Positions 44,670-53,466 of a stretch of DNA of 64,000 nucleotides are shown here, piece by piece. Every line of letters starts with the position of its first letter. Within the stretch, counting starts at the first letter, position 1. The stretch lies in contig CANNDC010000022.1 in the NCBI GenBank assembly GCA_947503265.1, forward strand, positions 1 to 64,000. The letters are read 5' to 3'. The position numbers were made by a program, and so were the translations under genes. This DNA is from an uncultured Alteromonadaceae bacterium. Lineage in GTDB: Bacteria > Pseudomonadota > Gammaproteobacteria > Enterobacterales > Alteromonadaceae. A model generated the notes under the pieces. That model was not told the DNA's origin. It saw only the letters and a list, made by a program, of their open reading frames with translations, and did not search any database.

Positions 44670-46028
44670 CTAGTTCCTTATCATCATTGCGATTAGATCG
44701 CCAATATCTTCGATGTCTTCAAGTGTGTCTATGCGATTTATCAATCGCTTAATTTGTTCATCAGAAAAGGGGGTAACTGCGCTCCTGCAGGCAGCAGTAA
44801 ATTTGTTTATCTGGGCCATCTTATCCAAGGGTTTAGTCGGGTGACCGAGAATTTCAGCCAAATCGATTTGTAAGTCTCTACCGTCATTGAGTACTACTCG
44901 AACTTTTACGGGGGCCAGAGCATTGGGGTCTTTACAACCATTGAGTTGAGTGGTTAGTTTAGCTGCTAAGTCTAGTCGAATCGGGTCGTTTAAGCAGTCT
45001 GAATCAAAATCTTGCACTGTCACCTGACCGGTCAACAATGCCGTAGCCGCTATATAGCCATTACAAAGTTTAGCGTAACTCACCGACATGTTGGGCTTCG
45101 CTGGTCTACCCACCAATCTTTTAATAAGTGGTGTTGCAGACACTTCAATAAGCTTGACTTCTGTTGCATCAAAATGGTGTTGCCGTTTCAGTGTTAACAG
45201 ACCATCTATCGTGCCGTGCCCCGCCCTTCCAGTTGGAAACGGTTTGTGACTCACTTGCTCTATTTGAAATTGACGTCCAAGCTTGAGATTAAAGTCAGTC
45301 AGATCATATTCATCTTCAAACAGATTAAAGTAGCCATAGGGGCCCTCCAGAATATCTTTGGGGCCTTGAAAACCAGCAGTTGCCAAGTCTACGGCTCGAA
45401 GTGCAGCTTGTGCATTCATGCCGATTTGCATGGCTAGCATAGGCGAACCTTCGGTATGGGCCTGCATTGTGCCACTGATTTGGCTATAAGCGATCCCCAT
45501 GGCATTTTCCACATGAGAAGATCCTAGTGACGACATGGCACAAATTCCAGCTGTAGCGCCTAGACAACCACACACAGACGGACGAAAAAACTTCAATGCG
45601 GAAGTGACAGATTGGCCAATTAATGTAGCGACATCCACAGCTACCACTACGCCAAGAATAAGTTGCTTCCCCGTTATATGATGTGCTTGGCCATAGGCAC
45701 TTAGTGCAGACAGAATGACTGCCATGGGATGCACAACGGCGGGTTCATGTACACAATCCCACTCTTGATTATGGATTTGATATCCATTGATAGCGGCGGC
45801 AGAAACGGCAGGAAGCCATTCACCAGTTGTCCAGACTTGCGCTTGATTAGCAGCCCCCCAATGAGCAACAGCTTGTTTTATTTGCTCGACTTGGGAAACA
45901 CGTGAACCGCTCAAGCCGACTCCGATGGAATCAAGCACAAAGGTTTTTGTTGCTTCTACAGTATGCTCAGGCAAGTCGTTGTATTTTAATTCAACGATAT
46001 GTTTAATCAATTTTTCTATCGCTGTCAT
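44670..46028 (-). CDS. MmgE/PrpD family protein 2
   Basis: 452 residues, typical of the family. Seen: TFVLDSIGVGLSGSR near 29-43, QEWDCVHEPAVVHPMAVILS near 91, CGCLGATAGICAM, SHKPFPTGRAGHGTIDGL near 258-275. Family enzymes include 2-methylcitrate dehydratase, cis-aconitate decarboxylase and iminodisuccinate epimerase; activity cannot be chosen here. Its start overlaps the upstream PrpD-family gene by four bases (ATGA). The two products are diverged, so they may be subunits or act on successive intermediates. Confidence 0.88.
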   Translation of the reverse strand: MTAIEKLIKHIVELKYNDLPEHTVEATKTFVLDSIGVGLSGSRVSQVEQIKQAVAHWGAANQAQVWTTGEWLPAVSAAAINGYQIHNQEWDCVHEPAVVHPMAVILSALSAYGQAHHITGKQLILGVVVAVDVATLIGQSVTSALKFFRPSVCGCLGATAGICAMSSLGSSHVENAMGIAYSQISGTMQAHTEGSPMLAMQIGMNAQAALRAVDLATAGFQGPKDILEGPYGYFNLFEDEYDLTDFNLKLGRQFQIEQVSHKPFPTGRAGHGTIDGLLTLKRQHHFDATEVKLIEVSATPLIKRLVGRPAKPNMSVSYAKLCNGYIAATALLTGQVTVQDFDSDCLNDPIRLDLAAKLTTQLNGCKDPNALAPVKVRVVLNDGRDLQIDLAEILGHPTKPLDKMAQINKFTAACRSAVTPFSDEQIKRLINRIDTLEDIEDIGDLIAMMIRN

Positions 46029-47401
46029 CTTTCCGCTTCCTGATCAAATGCAAGTAAAGAGGTTAGCGCTGTCAAAGACTGGTTGGCAAGCCAATCAAAC
46101 CCGCACAATGCTTGGATATTTTCCTCGCTCATACCCGCTTTTGCTAACAGCATGGTTGCTTTTGACTTGAGCTTTTGATCATTTAAAGGACGCTCTGGAT
46201 CACCCAAAGTGTCTTTCAATGCCAGCATAATTTCCTGTCCACTTGTTAGCGTCACGGTACATTGAGCACCGAAATGCTGTGGGTATTCCGCTTCTATCGA
46301 TGGCAACACGATTAGTTGAATTTTGTCTCTCATCTTTATCGCTCGTTCATCATTCACCGAAGACATTTGATAATGCTCAAGTTTGGGCGTCCCCCAAAGC
46401 AAAATCGCCGTTAAAGCATGTTGAATACTGAATTTTGCCTGCAGTTCGGTTTCTGGTGTTGGATTGTCGCAAAACACTTTAGCGTCTTGGTAGACACCAA
46501 CCTGAATATGATTGACTTGGTCAACAGATAGCGAGTTTTCCTGCCATAGTGTTATTAATGAGTCCATCGCAGGATGAGCATGCCGACAGGCCGGCCAAGG
46601 TTTAAAACTGCACTCGAACATTCGCCAGCGACACTTATTTTTTCTACAAAAATAATCTTGGGCACTGTCGCTAGACATGGCATTAAAAATACCTTGCGGA
46701 CCTTCTAAAATGAATTCAGGTCCAGATAATCCTTTACTTGCTAACACAGCGGCCATTGCTCCGCTTCTAGCCGATTCAGCATTGTGCCACTGTTTGGTGA
46801 GTACTTTTTCGTTACGCATTTGCCAAAGACCACCTGTTCTGCTGCCCGCGTTACCTAACGCCCAAAGTGTCTGTTTAAAGTCTAACTTTAGCAGCGACGA
46901 CGCGGCCAGAGCAGCACCTAACGCACCACATGTCGCCGTATTGTGAAAATACTTATAGTGGCTACGGCCTATCATTTTCCCTAGCCAAATAGTAAGTTCA
47001 TAGCCTTTAATGATGGCGGTTAAAAAATCCTGAATAGAACAATCAAATTGTTCAGCAATAGCTAATGCAGCCGGTATAACAACTGGTCCAGGGTGAAGTA
47101 TTGAACTTCGATGAATATCATCCATCTCTAACACATTGCCCAACGCCCCATTATACTGAATCGCATCTTGCCAATTCGCCTTTCCTTCCCCAATTGCGGT
47201 GCAAGGAAGTTCGTTGTTCGAGTTACTTTGTCCGTTTAGCGCTAACAACGCTGCATAGCTATCGCCAGCGGGTGATAAACGGCCTAAACCTGAACAAGCA
47301 ATCCAGTCGAGAACGTGCTGACCCGCTCTTTTCAGATCCCTTTCCGTTATAGCGGATTGCTCTATGTCAATTAGCAGCTTGTGAGTGAGTGAAAGTTTCA
47401 T
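46025..47401 (-). CDS. MmgE/PrpD family protein 1
   Basis: About 458 residues from the ATG at 47401; a TTG two codons upstream (47407) is the alternative. VLDWIACSGLGRL near 31, LEMDDIHRSSILHPGPVVIP near 92, TATCGALGAALAASSLL near 152, CSFKPWPACRHAHPAMDSL near 265 are the family landmarks. First gene of the four-gene operon ending in the amidase, divergent from the GntR/UTRA regulator. It is not beside the methylcitrate genes and is too diverged to call PrpD. Confidence 0.87.
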   Translation of the reverse strand: MKLSLTHKLLIDIEQSAITERDLKRAGQHVLDWIACSGLGRLSPAGDSYAALLALNGQSNSNNELPCTAIGEGKANWQDAIQYNGALGNVLEMDDIHRSSILHPGPVVIPAALAIAEQFDCSIQDFLTAIIKGYELTIWLGKMIGRSHYKYFHNTATCGALGAALAASSLLKLDFKQTLWALGNAGSRTGGLWQMRNEKVLTKQWHNAESARSGAMAAVLASKGLSGPEFILEGPQGIFNAMSSDSAQDYFCRKNKCRWRMFECSFKPWPACRHAHPAMDSLITLWQENSLSVDQVNHIQVGVYQDAKVFCDNPTPETELQAKFSIQHALTAILLWGTPKLEHYQMSSVNDERAIKMRDKIQLIVLPSIEAEYPQHFGAQCTVTLTSGQEIMLALKDTLGDPERPLNDQKLKSKATMLLAKAGMSEENIQALCGFDWLANQSLTALTSLLAFDQEAER

Positions 47402-47430
47402 TGGCAACTGTGTTTAATTCCTATACTCTT

Positions 47431-47448
47431 AATTTGTCCGGACATATT
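47431..47448. promoter_or_regulatory. Palindrome, candidate GntR operator
   Basis: TGTCCGGACA (47435-47444) is a perfect 10-bp palindrome, extended to AATT...TATT pairing with one mismatch (47431-47448). It sits in the 120-base gap between the divergent MmgE/PrpD operon and the GntR/UTRA gene, as expected for an operator controlling both directions. Confidence 0.6.
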
Positions 47449-47521
47449 TAGAATTGAGTGTATTTATATCAGGTAACCATCGGTTGTTCGAGAATAAATT
47501 ACTCATAGATAATGAGCAAAA

Positions 47522-48277
47522 ATGACTAAAATCAATTCATCATCACGAAAACCCAAACTCCCAAAGTATCAGGGAATTGGCGAAAAGCTGATAAAACAGA
47601 TTCTGAAAGGTAGCTATGCAATAGATAGCTTGCTGCCCACTGAAAAGCAACTTTGCGACAAATACAAAATTAGTCGTCATACTGCTCGTGAGGCGTTGCG
47701 GTATGTTGAAAAAACCGGTTTAGTTGAAAGAAGGCAAGGTTCGGGCACACAAGTTAAGCGCAACGAAATGCCAGAGCAAATTAATCAGTTTATCAATTCA
47801 ATAAATGATTTATTGCAGTTCGGTAAACATACACGTTTTGAAGTTCATGTAAGCGACATCATTACGTTGGACGAGATTCATGCATCATTGCTCAATTCTG
47901 AAATGGGTGAAGAGTGCATCCATGTTGGCGGGGTCAGAATTGAACCTCATGACAAAAAACCAATCTGTTATTCGAATATATTTCGCCGACCTCACATGGA
48001 TCAAGTTGACGAAGAACTCAAGCACAAAGACACTGCCATTTATGCCGTTATTAAAGCCCTAGATAGCAGTAATGTCGGCAAAATTGAACAACAGATATCT
48101 GCCTGTTTGCTCCCTGATACGCTAGCGGAAGTACTAAAAGCGGAAAATAATTCTGCAGCGATGAAAATCACCCGACGCTATTACGACAGCGCCTTGGAAG
48201 ATTTAATTCTAGTAGCCGAAAGTATTTATCCCGCCAAACGATTTAGCTTTTCAAGTGTGTTGTACCCAAATGAGTAG
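47522..48277 (+). CDS. GntR-family (HutC/UTRA) transcriptional regulator
   Basis: 251 residues. Winged helix at about 17-82: YQGIGEKLIKQILKGSYAI, LLPTEKQLCDKYKISRHTAR, LVERRQGSGTQV. UTRA domain from about 100, with CIHVGGVRIEPHDKKPICYS and ending RYYDSALEDLILVAESIYPA. Probably represses the divergent MmgE/PrpD-PaaK-amidase operon and its own operon with the YciI and MFS genes. Its effector is likely a pathway metabolite. Distinct from the 26751 regulator in sequence and in its candidate operator. Confidence 0.92.
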   Translation: MTKINSSSRKPKLPKYQGIGEKLIKQILKGSYAIDSLLPTEKQLCDKYKISRHTAREALRYVEKTGLVERRQGSGTQVKRNEMPEQINQFINSINDLLQFGKHTRFEVHVSDIITLDEIHASLLNSEMGEECIHVGGVRIEPHDKKPICYSNIFRRPHMDQVDEELKHKDTAIYAVIKALDSSNVGKIEQQISACLLPDTLAEVLKAENNSAAMKITRRYYDSALEDLILVAESIYPAKRFSFSSVLYPNE

Positions 48278-48286
48278 AGTGGCGAT

Positions 48287-48595
48287 ATGTTAATCAGTTT
48301 CCATTGTCTGGATAAATCTGATCATGTTGGATTAATCAGACAAGATAAACTAGGTGATCACCTTGCATGGGTTGAGAAAAACATGGACGCAATCAAGGTT
48401 GCTGGTCCGTTGAAAGCAGATAACCAGATAGTTGGCTCCTTGTATATCTTGGAAGCAAATGACTGCGAGGACGCTAAAAAAATCTTAGCGCAAGATCCTT
48501 ATTATCAAGCCAAAATTTGGCAAGTCATTAACGTAAAAGAATTTAATGCCTACGCGGGAAACTGGGTAGGCGGCAAAAATTGGCCCGATTTATAA
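48287..48595 (+). CDS. YciI-like protein
   Basis: 102 residues, one ferredoxin-like alpha/beta domain. HLAWVEKNMDAIKVAGPLKA at about 24-43 contains the conserved H of the YciI family, and GSLYILEANDCEDAKKILAQ and DPYY continue the pattern. Family members are homodimeric and include a chlorohydroquinone-metabolism dehydrochlorinase domain (TftG); most are uncharacterised. It lies 9 bases after the regulator gene and about 40 before the MFS gene, so a small pathway enzyme or binding protein. Confidence 0.87.
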   Translation: MLISFHCLDKSDHVGLIRQDKLGDHLAWVEKNMDAIKVAGPLKADNQIVGSLYILEANDCEDAKKILAQDPYYQAKIWQVINVKEFNAYAGNWVGGKNWPDL

Positions 48596-48636
48596 CCCTT
48601 AGAAGAATAACAACGATAATATCCGTAGGAGTATTT

Positions 48637-49890
48637 ATGCAAACTCAATCAGAACCTAACGCGACCGAGCATGCCAAACAAAGTCCCATGATGCACTGGA
48701 TCATGGTTTTTATCGCCATGACATGTCTGTTGGTTTCAAATGGTATGGTCATTACTGGAATCACTGCTTTTGATAGTGCGATTCTCGCTGAGTTTTCTGA
48801 CTGGTCACGGGGAGATTTGAAACTACGCGGATTTATTACGCTAGCCTTAACAGGTCTACTCGCCCCCTTTATTGGCATTCTAATTGATAAGATCGGAGTG
48901 AAAATTCTCATCATGGTTGGCACGGTAGTATTGGGTTTAAGCTATTACGCTTATGGCAACATTACCAATATCACCCACCTCTATTTTATCCACGCGGCTT
49001 TTTCTATCGTGTTGCTATCTTGCGGACTGAATGTCGCTGTTATATTAGTGTCCAATTGGTTTGTAAAGTTAAGAGGCACTGCGATTGGTATTGCAGTTGT
49101 AGGGACCTCGTTAGGTGGCGCTATTTTGGCTCCTCTATTTGGTTATTGGCTTGACAATGGAATGGATTGGCGTGAAGCCTATCAATTGGCAGCCATTATC
49201 CCAACCGGATTGTTTCTTCTAGCGTTATTTTTAGTCAGAAATAAACCTACTGATTTGGGATTAAAACCTTTTGGTTTCGATGCAGGTGAAAAGAATGCCA
49301 ATGCTGATTTGTCTCAACATGGTCTAGAGTATGGTGAAGCAATCCGCACAAAATCGTTTTGGGCGATCGCATTTATCGCTATGTTTACTTTTTATACCAT
49401 CATGGGTTTTCAAGCTAACCTCATCTTGCACCTTACTGACTTGGGATTTGATATCCAGTCAGCAGCTGCCGGCCTGAGTGCCCTGTTTATTCCGGCTCTC
49501 GTTGGTAAATTTGTATTTGGATTAGTTGCAGATAAAATTCAGGGTCTAAGAGTCTTATATATTAATTTGTCACTAATGTTGGCTGCAATTGTTGCGCTCT
49601 TATTTACTGGTAAAGATACCGTGCTTATTGCCGTCGCTGTAATAGGATTTATGTGGGGTGGCTTCTACACATTATTGCAACTGAATGCCGTGAATAACTT
49701 CGGTCTAAAAGCATCTGGCAAATTGTTGGGTACGATAACAGTACTTGATGCTTTTGGCGGCGGTCTTGGGATCTGGATGACAGGTCAAATATTTGATAGT
49801 TATGGCAGTTACGACAACGCGTTTATTATCTTCACCGTGCTGGTTGGGATTTCTGTGGTATTGATTAGTCAAATTAAAAAACATGTCTAA
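48637..49890 (+). CDS. MFS transporter (oxalate/formate antiporter-like)
   Basis: About 417 residues from the ATG at 48637, chosen because AGGAG ends five bases before it; an ATG at 48580 would overlap the YciI gene. Twelve membrane segments. The conserved loop between helices 2 and 3 reads GILIDKIGVKILIM, and GTSLGGAILAPLFGYWLD is in helix 5. The arrangement recalls OxlT/monocarboxylate MFS carriers. Likely imports the carboxylic substrate of the surrounding cluster or exports a by-product. Confidence 0.88.
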   Translation: MQTQSEPNATEHAKQSPMMHWIMVFIAMTCLLVSNGMVITGITAFDSAILAEFSDWSRGDLKLRGFITLALTGLLAPFIGILIDKIGVKILIMVGTVVLGLSYYAYGNITNITHLYFIHAAFSIVLLSCGLNVAVILVSNWFVKLRGTAIGIAVVGTSLGGAILAPLFGYWLDNGMDWREAYQLAAIIPTGLFLLALFLVRNKPTDLGLKPFGFDAGEKNANADLSQHGLEYGEAIRTKSFWAIAFIAMFTFYTIMGFQANLILHLTDLGFDIQSAAAGLSALFIPALVGKFVFGLVADKIQGLRVLYINLSLMLAAIVALLFTGKDTVLIAVAVIGFMWGGFYTLLQLNAVNNFGLKASGKLLGTITVLDAFGGGLGIWMTGQIFDSYGSYDNAFIIFTVLVGISVVLISQIKKHV

Positions 49891-49920
49891 TGAGTAAGTG
49901 AAGTTGAACTTTACAATTTA

Positions 49921-50125
49921 ACCTGGCCTCTGGATAAGAAATTAGCATACACGTTGAATTAGATAGTTTAATTTTACGTTTGGTTCTAGCTAGCGATTTT
50001 TCCTAGTACAAGGCAAATTTGTGCGTCAATAGCTGGCCTATTGCAAACGAATTTAACGCACTGATAAAGAAAAGAAATAAGGGAAAATAGCAGCTAGAAC
50101 GCAAGTTGTTATCCAGTGTTCAGGT
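49921..50125 (-). mobile_element. Palindromic MITE-like element, copy B
   Basis: About 205 bases bounded by TA on both sides. Terminal repeats read ACCTGGCCTCTGGATAA at the left (49921-49937) and the complement of ACCTGAACACTGGATAA at the right (50109-50125). Its reverse complement matches copy A (34264-34469) end to end with scattered substitutions, roughly four positions in five by eye. It lies between the convergent MFS and aldehyde dehydrogenase genes. No open frame of note. Copies A and B are in opposite orientation. Confidence 0.85.
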
Positions 50126-50375
50126 TATTTACTTTATGTTGTAATTAGGCGCATTTTAAACTTGGCGCAGAATATGAAAGAGTTATCGCCAATGCTTTCA
50201 TTCTAACAGTTCGTGAATAACAAGGTAGTGGGTATTGAACAGGTCCTAGTCTACGATTAAATCTGACGGCCTGCTTCCCAATCTTTCTCTTTTCAGAGTT
50301 GATTTGGCGAACGATAGCGGTGCCTCGGCGAATCATATTGCCTTTCTTAGCTCTGGTGATAGCTCTTATTTGGTA
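50126..50375. other. Intergenic remainder before aldehyde dehydrogenase end
   Basis: About 250 bases with no recognised gene. A minus-strand frame of 63 codons (50145-50336) has no family resemblance and no convincing ribosome site, so it is not called; it could be the remnant of a lost gene. Confidence 0.4.
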
Positions 50376-51779
50376 TCAAAACCACCACGGCGAAGGTACA
50401 CCGGTATTACGGATAAAGGCTTTTTTGCGCATAAAGCGTCTTATGGATTCAGCTCCCATACGCGAACCACCTAAACCAGAATATTTGAAAGATTGTTTCT
50501 CTGCTTCATGGATAAGAGCAGTCAAGGAGGCGTCATTAATGCTGATAGCGCCTGCTTCAAGCTGACTAGCAACCTTCTTGGCATAATCGACATCACAACT
50601 AAACACTGCCGCAGAGAGTCCAAATTCAGAATCATTGGCCATTTCTATTGCTTGTTGGTCAGAGTCAACTATCACGACAGGCAATATTGCCGCAAAAGTC
50701 TCTTCCTGTAGCAATTTCATGTCTGCTGTGAGATTTGTTACGATAGTCGGTTGACAGTATTGACCTCCTCCCAATTCAATAACCTCTCCTCCACATTGAA
50801 ATACAGCCCCTTTTTGCTTTGCATCAGCTAATTGTTGCTTAACGATATCCACTTGCTTGTTGGAAATGATAGGACCAACTTGGCCTTGATTGATATCGGG
50901 GTAATTATGTTTTAACTGAGATACATTGGCTGTTAACTTGGAGATAAACTCATCGGCGATGTCCTTATGCACATAAACTCTTTCTAACGACATACAGGAT
51001 TGACCTGCATTCACCATACTGCCCCAACAAAGCGCTTTTGCGGCTAAATCTACATCAGCATCCGCGCACACAATGGCAGGATCTTTTCCGCCTAGTTCTA
51101 AGAAAGCTGGGATAAAGCGTTTAGCACAGGCTTCACCTACTTTTCGACCCGTTGCAACGCTGCCCGTAAAACACAGCGAATCCACGTGTTCGATAACCGC
51201 TTGCCCCGTTTGCCCACCTCCAGTTACGGCGGATAAAACACCACTCAGTTCAGGCAATTGAGACAATATTTCGTTTAAAGGTTCTACAAAGCGTGAGGTT
51301 ACTTCACTGGGTTTAAGCAGCACACTGCAACCCGCTAAAAGTGCGGGTATGGCATCAACCAGTGACAACAACAGAGGGAAATTCCATGGACTTATAATGC
51401 CCACTAACGGATAAGGCAAGTAGGTTTGTTGCAACTCTATAAAGGGAATTTCCGCTGCCCTAGAATGACCACAATCCAAAAGGTCTGGAGCTTGCTTGCA
51501 CCATCTTCGAATGGTGCTAACGGTAGCATCCACTTCTAGTTCAGACTCATCTTTCCGGCCGGTGTCATTAATTAATGCGGCAACCAAAGCAGGTTTGTGT
51601 TGGGTAATCTCATCTGCAAATGCCAGCATGATTTCAATGCGTTTTTCCAGCCCAGCCTGCCACCATTCCGATTGAGCTTCACGTAAGCTATTGGTCAATG
51701 CACTTACTTCTGCTTCACTGTATTCTGGCAAGTCGATGTCATATTTGCCTGTTCTTGGACTAGGAATTTTCATTATCAC
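50376..51779 (-). CDS. Aldehyde dehydrogenase family protein
   Basis: 467 residues. Seen: ISPWNFPLLLSLVDAIPALL near 134-153, LLKPSEVT, FTGSVATGRKVG near 208, the catalytic Glu in LELGGKDPA near 231-239, and the catalytic Cys in NAGQSCMS near 265. All residues for NAD(P)-dependent oxidation of an aldehyde to an acid are present. Its start overlaps the end of the nitrilase-fold gene by 20 bases; ATG at 51779 or 51773 both fit. Last gene of the DUF1330, nitrilase-like, dehydrogenase operon. Confidence 0.92.
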   Translation of the reverse strand: MIMKIPSPRTGKYDIDLPEYSEAEVSALTNSLREAQSEWWQAGLEKRIEIMLAFADEITQHKPALVAALINDTGRKDESELEVDATVSTIRRWCKQAPDLLDCGHSRAAEIPFIELQQTYLPYPLVGIISPWNFPLLLSLVDAIPALLAGCSVLLKPSEVTSRFVEPLNEILSQLPELSGVLSAVTGGGQTGQAVIEHVDSLCFTGSVATGRKVGEACAKRFIPAFLELGGKDPAIVCADADVDLAAKALCWGSMVNAGQSCMSLERVYVHKDIADEFISKLTANVSQLKHNYPDINQGQVGPIISNKQVDIVKQQLADAKQKGAVFQCGGEVIELGGGQYCQPTIVTNLTADMKLLQEETFAAILPVVIVDSDQQAIEMANDSEFGLSAAVFSCDVDYAKKVASQLEAGAISINDASLTALIHEAEKQSFKYSGLGGSRMGAESIRRFMRKKAFIRNTGVPSPWWF

Positions 51780-52824
51780 TACTCTCCGGCAAAATAATTT
51801 TCTGGCTTGCTAAGGTCTTAATTGTATGCATTTGCGTTTGTATAAAATGACTTCTCTCGGGAACTTGATATGTGCCATTTTCGTCTAACATAGTATTGGC
51901 TGGATAAACACTTTTGTTGTAGTAAGGGGCAAATAACTCATTGCGTTGACGCGAAAGTATGTTGCCCATTCCCGGCTTGTTCCGATAACGCCGTAACGCA
52001 GTGACATCCAGTTCGGCATTGGCAACCATAGATTCTCCCATACCTGCTTCTGCCAAGACTCTACCTTTGAAATCAACGACTTTTGACAACCCATCCGTCG
52101 ATTCAGCAGGAAAATCAATATCCGCTATACCAGCCGAATTGGCTGAAACCACATAACATAAGTTTTCGATTGCTCGCGCGCGCTTAGCGATATCTTTAGG
52201 AGTTAATTCATTGGCTCCCACTTCCGATGAACTGTGCAGCAACACTTCAGCACCATTCATAGCCAAACAGCGACTGATTTCCGGATACAGGATCTCTTCA
52301 GAGGCGACGCATGCAAGCTTACCTAACTCAGTATCCACCACGGGAAATAGTGATGCTTCACCATAAACGTCGAGATATTCGTCCAACACATCATGTGGAG
52401 TTGGTGCAAACATGGAAACCAGCCTTCGATAGCGCAGAATGGTGTCTCCATTTGGCCCAATAATAAACGACGTTTGGAAATAAAGGTCTTTGAAGTGTGA
52501 GTCTAATTCATAAAGGTTACCGGACAAGTAAATATCATTTTGTTGAGCGATTTCAGCGAGCTTTTCATATTCACGCCCATCAGCAGCGACTGCACCTTTT
52601 TCTTTCCATTCAGGGAGAGATTCTCCCATGGGAAAACTGGTTAGAAAATATTCTGGCAGCACGACCAATTTGACGCTAGGGCCAACAAAACCTTTGGTTC
52701 CTCTAATTTGACCTGAAACCCGTTCAATATTGTCAAAGATTTTTTGACGAGCTTCAGTGGCATTTAATTTGTTGATTGCAAAACATCGTGATTGCAGCGC
52801 TACCGCGGTATATGCCAATGCCAT
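51760..52824 (-). CDS. Nitrilase-superfamily protein with substituted catalytic residues
   Basis: 354 residues with the carbon-nitrogen hydrolase fold. The Glu of the triad is present (VVLPEYFLTSFP, E58). The Lys region reads LRYRRLVSMF, with Arg134 where KYRK normally places Lys. The Cys region reads ACVASEEILYPEISRCLAMN; aligned on YPEI with AmiE (CDDGNYPEI) the nucleophile is Ser175. Normal nitrilase/amidase chemistry is therefore unlikely, though Cys172 is near. It may be a regulatory or structural protein or use different chemistry. One-base overlap with the DUF1330 gene upstream. Confidence 0.85.
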   Translation of the reverse strand: MALAYTAVALQSRCFAINKLNATEARQKIFDNIERVSGQIRGTKGFVGPSVKLVVLPEYFLTSFPMGESLPEWKEKGAVAADGREYEKLAEIAQQNDIYLSGNLYELDSHFKDLYFQTSFIIGPNGDTILRYRRLVSMFAPTPHDVLDEYLDVYGEASLFPVVDTELGKLACVASEEILYPEISRCLAMNGAEVLLHSSSEVGANELTPKDIAKRARAIENLCYVVSANSAGIADIDFPAESTDGLSKVVDFKGRVLAEAGMGESMVANAELDVTALRRYRNKPGMGNILSRQRNELFAPYYNKSVYPANTMLDENGTYQVPERSHFIQTQMHTIKTLASQKIILPESSDNENS

Positions 52825-53129
52825 TATCCTTGTTCCTTTTGTTTAGTCACACCTTCGATAATCATAACTGAGAAGTTGCCAGCCCCTTCTCTCAAGGTCA
52901 TAGCGTGTTTGTATTCTGGTGAATGCCAGAACTTATGAATGCATTCTGTATTTGGCCACATAGAAATCACTGCACTTTTGGGGTCGAAATTACCCTCCAA
53001 TACTTCAGGGCTTCCCATAGCAACATAATGTCCACCAAAATTGGCGACAAGCTTGGGGACCAACTCAGTATAGTCTTTAAATTTCTCCCAATTTGTTACT
53101 GTACCTTGAACGACTAAGTAAGCACTCAT
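52824..53129 (-). CDS. DUF1330 family protein
   Basis: 101 residues, ferredoxin-like fold. YLVVQGTVTNWEKFKDYTEL, FGGHYVAMGSPEVLEGNFDP and SVISMWPNTECIHKFWHSPEY are standard family segments. The family is dimeric, and functions are mostly unknown. First gene of the operon with the nitrilase-like and aldehyde dehydrogenase genes. Like the YciI protein of this cluster it is a small dimeric alpha/beta-barrel type protein, perhaps an isomerase or lyase for an intermediate. Confidence 0.87.
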   Translation of the reverse strand: MSAYLVVQGTVTNWEKFKDYTELVPKLVANFGGHYVAMGSPEVLEGNFDPKSAVISMWPNTECIHKFWHSPEYKHAMTLREGAGNFSVMIIEGVTKQKEQG

Positions 53130-53466
53130 TTTTACTCTCTACTCATTATGCAATTTAGCAACTTTAACAAACTAATTCGTAAATAGGACCTAATCGATCC
53201 ACCATTAAATTCGTAAATTGATCTTTGGCAAAGTAATAAATGACTAGCGAGGTAAAAACGCAAATAACAGAAACGGGAAGTTCAAGGTCGCATTTCAATG
53301 AATAGGTTTGAGAATTGAAGTGTTGTATATAAATGGGTGGGCAAAGGTTTAATTAAGCCGAAATTAAAAGGCCTGACTCCGATAGCATATCGAAATCAGG
53401 CCAACTTTATAAGGTCAGGTCAACAAGCAGTCTTTTTATCTTTGACGAAGTCAAAAACCATGGATT
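53130..53466. other. Intergenic region between DUF1330 operon and gnd
   Basis: About 340 bases. It should hold the promoter of the DUF1330 operon. A direct repeat ATTCGTAAAT occurs near 53174 and again near 53207. The gnd terminator lies at its right end. Confidence 0.45.
53362..53402 (-). terminator. Rho-independent terminator of gnd
   Basis: On the minus strand GGCCTGA (53402-53396) pairs with TCAGGCC (53376-53370). A second inner stem CGATA/TATCG and then TTTTAATTT follow. It starts about 65 bases after the gnd stop codon. Confidence 0.85.

Noticed and set aside
44670..47401. Calling an MmgE/PrpD protein the methylcitrate dehydratase PrpD
   Set aside because: They are 12 kb from prpC-acnD-prpF, in another operon with its own regulator, and AcnD-PrpF already replaces PrpD.
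50145..50336. 63-codon frame on the minus strand
   Set aside because: No recognisable family, no Shine-Dalgarno and Arg-rich composition; treated as non-coding.
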